A stretch of 15,385 bases of DNA, taken from the NCBI GenBank assembly GCA_902475375.1, contig CABRZC010000046.1:1-15385 (forward strand), written 5' to 3'. Under the pieces are notes generated by a model, which saw only the letters and a list, made by a program, of their open reading frames with translations, did not search any database and had not been told where the DNA came from. This document shows positions 9,300 to 15,314 of the stretch, one piece after another (within the stretch, counting starts at the first letter, position 1; each line of letters begins with the position of its first letter). Source of the stretch: an uncultured Collinsella sp. (lineage in GTDB: Bacteria > Actinomycetota > Coriobacteriia > Coriobacteriales > Coriobacteriaceae). Both the position numbers and the translations under genes were made by a program.

Positions 9300-9302
9300 G
9301 AC

Positions 9303-9626
9303 TTACCTTTCGACCTCATGAGGATCTCGCAGCGCCTTGGCGACGCGAACCGCGCAGGCGGCCATAAAGACCACGAAGCCGATCGCCTCGCCCAGGAGGA
9401 ACATGCGAAATGCCTCTCCGAACAACGCAAACACAACCAAGGTAAAGACGAGCAGGGCGACCGCCGAGACCGCCAGACTCGCCATGCCCTTGAGCATGTC
9501 CGCATTCTGCTTATCGTCAAGAACCGGCTTGAGCGTAAAGACAAAGGGAAGAAAGGCGATTGCGCCCGCGATGGCGCCTGCAACGATAGCGAGCAGATCG
9601 GCTATCTGAAACACTGGCGTCCTCAC
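9303..9626 (-). CDS. Small membrane protein in the atpI position
   Basis: This 107-residue protein has three likely membrane segments (about 8-31, 46-68 and 73-95) and ends in a basic, polar tail (RVAKALRDPHEVER). It is the first gene of the ATP synthase operon, the place of atpI, whose product helps c-ring assembly or magnesium supply in some bacteria. I infer an AtpI-like role from position and topology only; there is no clear sequence signature. The start at 9626 is GTG with AAGGA only 3 nt away. A GTG four codons later (9614) has GAGGA 5 nt upstream and may be the real start. A good promoter lies about 50-80 bp upstream. Confidence 0.75.
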   Translation of the reverse strand: MRTPVFQIADLLAIVAGAIAGAIAFLPFVFTLKPVLDDKQNADMLKGMASLAVSAVALLVFTLVVFALFGEAFRMFLLGEAIGFVVFMAACAVRVAKALRDPHEVER

Positions 9627-9896
9627 TTTCCTTTTTTAACGCTTCCCAGAACAGTTCCCGCCAAACATTGGTGACTATTGTACGAGCCAATCGCTAAAGT
9701 ACAACCGAAAAAGCATCGGTTAATACGCACCTGTTCGTTTTCTTAAGACCTTCTTTATGCCGCAGGTAGGTAATACGTTTTTTCGCGAACCCCTCTGGGC
9801 TAAACGTCCGCTAACAGGGGCGAGCGCGGTCGCCTTTTATTTGTCCGCGCGCACCGTTTCTTCGTATTTTCGACGTTAGCCGGTTTGGCCCAGAGA
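9627..9896 (-). other. 270-bp intergenic region between upp and the ATP synthase operon
   Basis: No coding sequence is supported here. It contains the promoter at 9677-9704 and the leader of the first gene. I see no convincing minus-strand terminator for upp. Two upp-distal segments could form competing weak pairings (around 9801-9818 with about 9868-9882). Confidence 0.5.
9677..9704 (-). promoter_or_regulatory. Probable promoter of the ATP synthase operon
   Basis: On the minus strand, -35 TTGTAC (9699-9704) and -10 TACAAT (9677-9682) are separated by 16 bp. The -10 box matches the sigma-70 consensus at 5 of 6 positions; the -35 keeps TTG. Transcription would start near 9670, giving a leader of about 45 nt before the first gene. 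It is the best promoter-like sequence in this intergenic region. Confidence 0.6.
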
Positions 9897-10544
9897 CTAC
9901 AGCGTGCCGTAGATGCGGTCGCCGGCATCGCCCAAGCCGGGGACGATGTAGGCGGCCTCGTTGAGGTGGTCGTCGATGGCGCAGGTATAGATATGCACGT
10001 CGGGGTCTTTCTCGGTCAGCGACTTGAGGCCCTCGGGGGCCGCGACGATGCACAGCATGCGGATGTCCTTGACACCGCGCTCGCGCAGATAGCTGATAGC
10101 CATCTCGGCAGAACCGCCCGTGGCGAGCATGGGATCGACGACCAGGCAGATACGCTGGTCGATATCCTTGGGCATCTTGCAGTAATACTCATGCGGCTCG
10201 TGGGTGACCTCGTCGCGCTCCATGCCAATGTGGCCCACGCGGGCAGAGGGCACCAGGTCGAGGATGCCATCGACCATTCCAAGGCCCGCGCGCAAAATGG
10301 GGACGATGGCGAGCTTCTTGCCGGCAAGCTGCTTAAACGTGGCAGTGGTGATGGGAGTCTCGACTTCGACATCCTCCATGGGCAGGTCGCGCATGGCCTC
10401 GTAGCCGTCAAAAAGCGCGAGCTCGCGTACGAGTTGGCGGAACTGGTTGGTGCCGGTCGACTTATCGCGCAGGATCGACAACTTGTGCTGGACGAGCGGA
10501 TGGTCGACAAGCGTCACGCGGGACGCATCGTAGGTAACGGTCAT
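9897..10544 (-). CDS. upp: Uracil phosphoribosyltransferase
   Basis: Upp salvages uracil by joining it to PRPP to make UMP in the cytoplasm. The 215-residue protein matches the family length. It has the PRPP-binding loop VDPMLATGGSA at 136-146, the upstream LAIVPILRAGLGMVDG region (78-93) and the uracil-binding C-terminus GDAGDRIYGT (205-214). The open frame extends 26 codons upstream to 10622, but the family start aligns with ATG at 10544, which has AAAGGGG 9 nt upstream. It follows glpK by about 120 bp, and it is not clear whether it has its own promoter. Confidence 0.96.
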   Translation of the reverse strand: MTVTYDASRVTLVDHPLVQHKLSILRDKSTGTNQFRQLVRELALFDGYEAMRDLPMEDVEVETPITTATFKQLAGKKLAIVPILRAGLGMVDGILDLVPSARVGHIGMERDEVTHEPHEYYCKMPKDIDQRICLVVDPMLATGGSAEMAISYLRERGVKDIRMLCIVAAPEGLKSLTEKDPDVHIYTCAIDDHLNEAAYIVPGLGDAGDRIYGTL

Positions 10545-10553
10545 GGGTTGATG

Positions 10554-10560
10554 CCCCTTT
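10554..10560 (-). promoter_or_regulatory. upp ribosome-binding site
   Basis: AAAGGGG on the minus strand lies 9 nt upstream of ATG 10544. It decides for this start over the longer open frame that reaches 10622. Confidence 0.7.
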
Positions 10561-10562
10561 CG

Positions 10563-10574
10563 TTGCGGCCGCAA
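10563..10574 (-). other. 12-bp palindrome in the upp leader
   Basis: TTGCGGCCGCAA is a perfect palindrome just upstream of the upp ribosome-binding site. With one extra base the symmetry extends outward (TCGTT on one side, AACGA on the other). It may be an operator or an RNA hairpin; a chance GC-rich palindrome is also possible. Confidence 0.3.
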
Positions 10575-10666
10575 AACGACCTTGCTGACATGACGCACAG
10601 CGATGTTGCCGCCGCCCGCCATGCATAAGTTTAGCGGTTTGTTGTATCGAACGCTCCGTCACAACC

Positions 10667-12208
10667 CTACTGAGTGGTGCTGAGCGAACGCCTGACCGCA
10701 TCGTGCCAACCGTCCAGGTTGTGCTCGCGACGCTCAACGGACATATGGGGGTGGAACGTCTTAACGATCTGGGCGTTTTGCTCCAGCTCCTCCAGATCCT
10801 CCCAATACCCAACCGCAAGACCCGCCAAGTACGCGGCACCGATTGCCGTGGTCTCCACCGACTCACATTGCAGCACGGGGATATCCAGCAAGTCTGCCTG
10901 GAACTGCATGATGAACTCGTTGCGCGAGGCGCCGCCATCGACGGACAGGCGCTCGATCGAAAGACCCACGTCCTGCTCCATGGCACGCAGCACGTCATAG
11001 CTCTGATAGGCCATGGACTCGCAAGCGGCACGCACGATGGTCGCGCGACTCGAGGCGCCGGTCAGACCGCATACGATGCCGCGGGCGTGCGCGTCCCACC
11101 AAGGTGCACCCAAGCCCGCAAAAGCGGGGACAAAGTAGCATCCCTCGTTGTCGCTGATCGAGGAGGCGAGCCGTGCCGATTCGGATACGTTGGAGATAAC
11201 GCCCATGTTGTCGCGCAGCCAGTTCATCGTTGAGCCGGCGGCAAAAATAGAACCCTCGAGCGCATAGCTGACCTTGCCGTCCGCAGCGATACCGATGGTG
11301 GAGACCAGGCCATTCTTGGATTCGACGATCTCGTCGCCGGTATTCATGAGCATAAAGCAGCCCGTGCCATAGGTGTTTTTGGTCTGGCCGGGATGGAAGC
11401 AGCAGTGACCGAACAGCGACGCCTGCTGGTCGCCCGCCACACCCATGATGGGCGGCATGTTGGTCATGATGTCGCTCGCGACGTGACCGTAGTCACCGGA
11501 GCTCCAACGGACCTCGGGCATCATGGCACGCGGGATGTCGAAGAGAGCCAGCAGGTCATCGTCCCAGTCCAGCGTATGAATATTGAAGAGCGCTGTGCGG
11601 CTGGCATTGGTGTAGTCGGTGGCAAAGGTTTGACCGCCGGTGAGGTTGTAGATGAGCCAGGTGTCGATGGTGCCAAACATAAGGTCGCCCGCCGCCGCGC
11701 TCTCGCGCGCGCCGTCGACGTTGTCGAGAATCCATTGCACCTTGGAGGCCGAGAAATACGGGTCGAGCGTAAGGCCGGTGCGGGAACGCACCAGCTCCTC
11801 GCAGCCCTGCTCGGCCAGTTTATCGATTGTCGAGGCGGTGCGGCGACACTGCCACACGATGGCGTTGTAGATAGGCTGGCCACTCACGCGGTCCCATACC
11901 ACCGTGGTCTCGCGCTGGTTGGAGATACCGATGGCGGCGATGCGATCGGAATGGATGCCGCTCTTAAACTGGACCTCCATCATCACGCCGATCTGGCTGG
12001 CAAGCACCTCCGTGGGATCCTGCTCCACCCAGCCGGGGCGCGGGAAGCTGGTTTTGACGCTACGACGCGCCTGGGCGACGATGCAGCCGTACTCGTCGAC
12101 GATGGTCGCGAGCACCGAGGTGGTGCCGCAGTCGAGCGCCATGATGTAGGAACCGCCAAAGTTAAACGAGGCATCTTCCATGCCCAGGCTGCCCAGATTC
12201 AACGACAT
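10667..12208 (-). CDS. glpK: Glycerol kinase
   Basis: GlpK phosphorylates glycerol to glycerol 3-phosphate with ATP. The 513-residue FGGY-family protein shows glycerol-kinase-specific features: NQRE at 97-100, Trp119 in VWQCRRT, RTGLTLDPYFSASK at 143-156, TDYTNASRTALFNI at 197-210, AGDQQASLFG at 258-267, GLGAPWWD at 365-372 and DGGASRN at 424-430. Two points are odd: the phosphate-binding motif reads LDCGTTS, not the usual LDQGTTS, and the loop just before AGDQ differs from that of regulated homologues. ATG at 12208 has AAAGG 8 nt upstream; a second ATG at codon 10 has a poorer site. It begins 13 nt after tsaC, so the two are probably cotranscribed. No glycerol facilitator gene is seen here. 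Confidence 0.95.
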   Translation of the reverse strand: MSLNLGSLGMEDASFNFGGSYIMALDCGTTSVLATIVDEYGCIVAQARRSVKTSFPRPGWVEQDPTEVLASQIGVMMEVQFKSGIHSDRIAAIGISNQRETTVVWDRVSGQPIYNAIVWQCRRTASTIDKLAEQGCEELVRSRTGLTLDPYFSASKVQWILDNVDGARESAAAGDLMFGTIDTWLIYNLTGGQTFATDYTNASRTALFNIHTLDWDDDLLALFDIPRAMMPEVRWSSGDYGHVASDIMTNMPPIMGVAGDQQASLFGHCCFHPGQTKNTYGTGCFMLMNTGDEIVESKNGLVSTIGIAADGKVSYALEGSIFAAGSTMNWLRDNMGVISNVSESARLASSISDNEGCYFVPAFAGLGAPWWDAHARGIVCGLTGASSRATIVRAACESMAYQSYDVLRAMEQDVGLSIERLSVDGGASRNEFIMQFQADLLDIPVLQCESVETTAIGAAYLAGLAVGYWEDLEELEQNAQIVKTFHPHMSVERREHNLDGWHDAVRRSLSTTQ

Positions 12209-12221
12209 CGCTTACACCTTT

Positions 12222-12965
12222 CTATTGCATCGGGTCGGACAGAACCCGCTCGATCTCTGATGCGGGAAGCGCGCCTTGGCGCAGGATCTGAAGCTCGCCA
12301 TGCTTAAACGTCACGATGGTCGAAGCGTCGCGGCACGGGGTCTCGCCCGCGTCGACGGCCACATCGACCCCCTCCAGAATGCGGTCCTCAACGTCGGCAA
12401 AGCTTGCCGGCGCGGGCGCGCCGTGCGTATTGGCGCTGGTGCAGGCAAGCGGACTGCCGCAGGCGCGGATGAGCGCCTGCACCACAGGAGAGGCCGAAGC
12501 GCGCAGGGCCACGGTGTCGTCGGCAGCGCGCATAAAGGTCGGCACGCAGGGGGCTGCCTTGACCACGATAGTCAGGGCGCCCGGCCAGCATCGTTGGGCA
12601 AGCGCGCGGGCCTCATGAGGGATATCCACGCCATAGCGATCGAGTGCCTCGGCATCATCAACCAGCCAGGCAACCGTTTGCGTGAGCTCGCGCTGCTTGA
12701 GGGTAAAGATACGACGATAGCCGGTACCGAGTGCGGGGACCGCGGCGCCGTTGACGGTGGCCTGCGGATCGCGCGGCCACGGCAGAGGTTCACTTGTATC
12801 TTGTGGAACGGCATCCGAGAAGGCGTTGACTGCCACGGCGACACCGTAGACCGTCTCGGTTGGAATAAGCGCCAGGCCACCGCGACCGAGTAGCTCGGCC
12901 GTACGCTCGACGGCGAGCCGATGCGGCTCACGCGTTCCCTCGAATACCCGATAGACCGTCTGCAT
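12222..12965 (-). CDS. tsaC: Threonylcarbamoyl-AMP synthase (Sua5/YrdC/TsaC family)
   Basis: This family makes threonylcarbamoyl-AMP from threonine, bicarbonate and ATP, the first step of t6A37 modification of ANN-decoding tRNAs. The 247-residue protein has ALIPTETVYGVA (32-43), the Lys/Arg motif FTLKQR (87-92), WPGALTIVV (127-135), ALRASASP (153-160), PLACTSANTHGAPAP (172-186) and a late DAGETPCRDASTIV segment (205-218). It is longer than a bare YrdC domain (about 190-200) because of an insertion of about 35 residues at 47-82, rich in Pro, Asp and Ala, between the YGVA and KQR motifs. ATG at 12965 has AAGGGG 11 nt upstream. It lies downstream of hicB and prmC and upstream of glpK. Confidence 0.92.
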   Translation of the reverse strand: MQTVYRVFEGTREPHRLAVERTAELLGRGGLALIPTETVYGVAVAVNAFSDAVPQDTSEPLPWPRDPQATVNGAAVPALGTGYRRIFTLKQRELTQTVAWLVDDAEALDRYGVDIPHEARALAQRCWPGALTIVVKAAPCVPTFMRAADDTVALRASASPVVQALIRACGSPLACTSANTHGAPAPASFADVEDRILEGVDVAVDAGETPCRDASTIVTFKHGELQILRQGALPASEIERVLSDPMQ

Positions 12966-13099
12966 GTGTATGCCAGCCCCTTACGCTCTGGTGCAAGTTT
13001 ATTTACTGTGGGGCATTCTCGCACGAAACGTTCAACCTATTTGCCCAGAGCGCATGTTGGTTTGGTGAGCGGCTCTAGTAGTCGGTGAAAGTGAGGGGG
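12966..13099 (-). promoter_or_regulatory. tsaC leader with inverted repeats
   Basis: An 8-bp perfect inverted repeat, CGCTCTGG (minus strand, 13045-13052) and CCAGAGCG (12984-12991), extends to 10 pairs with a G-U, and its 3' arm ends just before the tsaC ribosome-binding site. The 5' arm overlaps CTGGGCA, which can instead pair with TGCCC..CAG about 25 nt downstream. The two pairings exclude each other. I see no clear sigma-70 promoter and no terminator after hicB, so tsaC may be read from the hicAB or prmC promoter. Confidence 0.4.
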
Positions 13100-13546
13100 T
13101 TATTGGACTGCGACGAACTTCTTTGGCCTGCCGGCGTGGCGTTCTTGGGCGGCGTAGCGCTCGATGCTGTCTATCGTTATCATCCGACGGCCGTCGACGA
13201 GTTCAACATCGAGCTTTCCTGCTTTGACCAGCGCGGTAATCCGCGAAGCGGAGACTTTGAGGTCCAGCGCTGCGTCTTTAAATGTTCGGCACGCCGCTTC
13301 CCGAGCGTCATCGTGGTCGATTTCGACTGAAAGGGCCACGACCTCGGCCGAGCGTTCGTACCCTGCCGGAGTCAAACCGTTGTTGAGGTCGTCGGCCAAA
13401 AACGCCATCAGTGCCTCGGTGGCATGGGCAATCGCTTCTTCGCGCGTGTCGCCATCGGCAAAGGTGCCAGGAATCTGCGGGAAGCTAGCGCAGTAACCGT
13501 CGTCTTCTTTTATGAGAACGCAGTCATAGGTAAATCGCTGCCTCAT
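13100..13546 (-). CDS. hicB: HicB family antitoxin with C-terminal DNA-binding domain
   Basis: HicB neutralises the HicA mRNA interferase and usually represses its own operon. The 148-residue protein has the partial RNase-H-like HicB fold at about 5-60 (EDDGYCASFPQIPG at 14-27, then GDTREEAIAHATEAL at 32-46). A C-terminal helix-turn-helix of the excisionase/MerR-like type spans about 92-132 (LKVSASRITALVKAGKL, then GRRMITIDSIERYAA). The open frame extends 15 codons upstream into hicA, but ATG at 13546 has GGAGG 4 nt upstream and matches the family start. It starts 11 nt after the hicA stop codon. Confidence 0.9.
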   Translation of the reverse strand: MRQRFTYDCVLIKEDDGYCASFPQIPGTFADGDTREEAIAHATEALMAFLADDLNNGLTPAGYERSAEVVALSVEIDHDDAREAACRTFKDAALDLKVSASRITALVKAGKLDVELVDGRRMITIDSIERYAAQERHAGRPKKFVAVQ

Positions 13547-13557
13547 TTTGCCTCCAG

Positions 13558-13743
13558 CTACCATCCAGCTTGGCGACGAATACTTGCCCACGTGCCCTTC
13601 TTTGGTCGATCACCACCAGAGCCGTTCGCGGTGACAACACGGTCACCAGAAACATGCTTAGCATGACTACCGACTTGCGCGACCTCCACGAATCCATCGT
13701 GCTTGAGTAGGGCAATGATTTCCCGAAAGGTAGGAGGTTGCAT
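13558..13743 (-). CDS. hicA: HicA family mRNA interferase toxin
   Basis: HicA toxins have a double-stranded-RNA-binding-like fold and cleave mRNA to halt translation. The 61-residue protein fits the family length and pattern: an N-terminal helix FREIIALLKHDGF, the catalytic-His segment QVGSHAKHV with His27 in GSH, and the C-terminal KGTWASIRRQAG segment. No frameshift or lost key residue is seen, so it looks intact. ATG at 13743 has AGAGG 7 nt upstream. It is first in the module, the usual HicAB order, with hicB following after 11 nt. It is expressed from the AT-rich promoter at 13769-13797. Confidence 0.9.
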   Translation of the reverse strand: MQPPTFREIIALLKHDGFVEVAQVGSHAKHVSGDRVVTANGSGGDRPKKGTWASIRRQAGW

Positions 13744-13768
13744 GGGCCGACCTCTTTCAGCCGTCCTA

Positions 13769-13788
13769 ATTATAAACTAATTTATAAT
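13769..13788. promoter_or_regulatory. Palindromic operator over the hicAB -10 box
   Basis: ATTATAAA (13769-13776) and TTTATAAT (13781-13788) form a perfect 8-bp inverted repeat with a 4-base centre. It covers the -10 box and part of the spacer. HicB proteins with a C-terminal DNA-binding domain autoregulate through such sites, so this is the likely HicB operator (inference). Confidence 0.65.
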
Positions 13789-13797
13789 TTTTGCTAA
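13769..13797 (-). promoter_or_regulatory. Promoter of hicAB
   Basis: On the minus strand, -35 TTAGCA (13792-13797; 4 of 6) and a perfect -10 TATAAT (13769-13774) are separated by 17 bp. Transcription would start about 20 nt before the hicA ATG. The stretch is much richer in AT than the surrounding sequence. Confidence 0.75.
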
Positions 13798-13811
13798 CCA
13801 GTTAATAAATA

Positions 13812-15077
13812 TTACTGGCGCTGTTTGGGCTCGGTGACGATGGCTCGGACGATGCGGGGACGATCGGTGAGGTCGCGGACGATGCGCACGTCCGAGAGAC
13901 CCGCCTGGCGACAGAGCTCGGCCGCGGCATCGAGGGCGCCCTCGTAGAGCTCGCAGGCAAACAGGCCGCCGGCGCGCAGCATATAGGGCGCCGCATTGAG
14001 CAGGCGGCGGAAGATATCGAGGCCGTCGGCGCCGCCCTCGAGCGCTAAATCGGGCTCAAAGTCCTTGACCTCGTGCGGCAGCGAGCGCATGACATCGCTG
14101 GGGATGTAGGGCGGGTTGGAGACGAGTACGTCAAAGGTGCCCCACTCTTCGCGGGGAATGGAGCTCACCAGGTTCGTGAGGCTGAAGGCGACCTCGTCGG
14201 ACGTGAGGCCAAGCGCATCGCGGTTTTTGGTAGCAAGGTCGATGGCGCGCGGCTCGATATCGGTAGCAGTGCAGGTGACGTGGCCGCGACGCTCCCAGGC
14301 AAGCGAGAGCGAGATGCAGCCCGTGCCGCAGCCGACCTCGAGAACGCGGGCGATACGGGGCTCGGCTGGAGCAGGTACGTTGGCCTCGGCGGCATCTTGC
14401 GCGGGAGTCGTCTGTTGGTCGTTGCCCTCAATGGCGATGCCGTATTCGTCGAGCTCGGGCTCGGGGGTTTCCTCGGCATCGGCCTCGGCATCTGCTGCCT
14501 GCGCAGCGGCTTGCTCGGCCTCGCGATCGGCCAGCTCCTCGGCATAGGCACGGCTGCCCAACACATCGCTACCCAACGCCGCCTCGTCGGCAGCTGTGAG
14601 GTTGGCAGCACGGCGCTCGGCCGTCGCTCGCTCGTCGGCCAATGCGGCTTCGGCTTTGCGCGCTTGCTCGACCTCGTCGTTCCAGGGCAGCTCAGCGCGC
14701 TGACGGGTGGCAGCCTCGGGACTCAGCACCTCGGCATCCAGATAATTGAGGACTTCCTCGACGAGCATCTCGGTCTCGGGACGCGGAATGAGCACACCAG
14801 GTGCGCACGCGACGTCGATCATGCGAAACTGCGTGCTGCCGGTGATGTACTGCAGCGGCTCGCCCTTGGCGCGACGAACGACCGCCGTGTGCATGATCTC
14901 GAGCTGAGCTGCATCGAGTGTCTCGTCCATACGCATATATAAGTCGATGCGTGCCAAACCCGTGGCTGCGCACAGCAGCCATTCGGCAGAAAGACGGGGG
15001 TGCTCCTCGCCGCGCTCGGCCAGGTACTCCTTGGTCCACTCGAGACAACGCTTGATGGTCCAGATCTCGTTTGCCAT
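13812..15077 (-). CDS. prmC: Release factor glutamine methyltransferase with a large internal insertion
   Basis: PrmC (HemK) methylates the Gln of the GGQ motif in release factors RF1 and RF2 using S-adenosylmethionine. The 421-residue protein has the N-terminal helical domain (1-85; PLQYITG at 74-80), LIPRPETEMLVE (96-107), the SAM motif VLEVGCGTGCISLSLA (245-260) and the catalytic NPPYIP at 321-326, followed by EPDLALEGGADGL (341-353). Usual length is about 280. The extra length is an Ala/Glu/Asp-rich, probably coiled-coil or disordered segment at about 115-240, between RPETE and the SAM motif. The open frame continues 25 codons upstream to 15152, but ATG at 15077 has GGAGG 5 nt upstream and fits the family start. 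hicAB lies downstream, with only 14 bp from its stop to the hicAB -35 box. Confidence 0.95.
   Translation of the reverse strand: MANEIWTIKRCLEWTKEYLAERGEEHPRLSAEWLLCAATGLARIDLYMRMDETLDAAQLEIMHTAVVRRAKGEPLQYITGSTQFRMIDVACAPGVLIPRPETEMLVEEVLNYLDAEVLSPEAATRQRAELPWNDEVEQARKAEAALADERATAERRAANLTAADEAALGSDVLGSRAYAEELADREAEQAAAQAADAEADAEETPEPELDEYGIAIEGNDQQTTPAQDAAEANVPAPAEPRIARVLEVGCGTGCISLSLAWERRGHVTCTATDIEPRAIDLATKNRDALGLTSDEVAFSLTNLVSSIPREEWGTFDVLVSNPPYIPSDVMRSLPHEVKDFEPDLALEGGADGLDIFRRLLNAAPYMLRAGGLFACELYEGALDAAAELCRQAGLSDVRIVRDLTDRPRIVRAIVTEPKQRQ
14358..14735 (-). other. Insertion of about 125 codons inside prmC
   Basis: This segment encodes the low-complexity, acidic, alanine-rich residues 115-240 of PrmC. 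It is in frame, has no stop, and keeps the GC-rich character of the flanks. Short repeated themes of A-E-A, A-D-A and E-R-A are visible. It begins after the RPETE helix and ends just before the SAM-binding strand. Confidence 0.75.
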
Positions 15078-15082
15078 GGGGT

Positions 15083-15087
15083 CCTCC
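15083..15087 (-). promoter_or_regulatory. prmC ribosome-binding site
   Basis: GGAGG on the minus strand, 5 nt upstream of ATG 15077, decides for this start over the longer open frame that reaches 15152. Confidence 0.7.
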
Positions 15088-15125
15088 CCTCTTAAGCGCC
15101 GGGCGGCGCGCGAATGTCGGAGCAG

Positions 15126-15152
15126 ATTGTACGCGAGGGCGACGCACGACAA
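15126..15152 (-). promoter_or_regulatory. Possible prmC promoter
   Basis: Minus-strand -35 TTGTCG (15147-15152) and -10 TACAAT (15126-15131) have a short 15-bp spacer. The -10 hexamer is the same as in the proposed ATP synthase promoter. The start would lie about 42 nt before the prmC ATG. Confidence 0.45.
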
Positions 15153-15243
15153 GGGACGATTGAGAGCGATTATCGAGAATCAGCCCAGAATTTTGCTTGG
15201 ATTGCAATCGAAGCGTTCATTCGCCGACGTTTAAATCTGCATC

Positions 15244-15314
15244 CGTCAAGCTTTTGGCAAGGTTGCCCCAAAACTGACCAATATCTACCCAAGAACTTGC
15301 CACATCGCTTGACG
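15244..15314. repeat. Nested inverted repeat upstream of prmC
   Basis: Outer arms cgtcaagc (15244-15251) and gcttgacg (15307-15314) are perfectly complementary over 8 bp. Inner arms tggcaag (15255-15261) and cttgcca (15296-15302) are perfect over 7 bp. An internal loop of 3 and 4 bases separates the two stems, and a 34-base loop closes them. The layout would give a stable RNA hairpin from either strand. Confidence 0.6.

Noticed and set aside
9817..9840. GC hairpin followed by TTTTATTTG on the plus strand as a terminator
   Set aside because: The stem is only about 5 strong pairs and there is no plus-strand gene for it to end; it is probably fortuitous.
10545..10622. A 26-codon N-terminal extension of upp
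   Set aside because: Family proteins start near MTVTYDASRV, and the good ribosome-binding site is just before ATG 10544.
15078..15152. A 25-codon N-terminal extension of prmC
   Set aside because: It has no family similarity, overlaps the proposed promoter region, and ATG 15077 has a strong GGAGG site.
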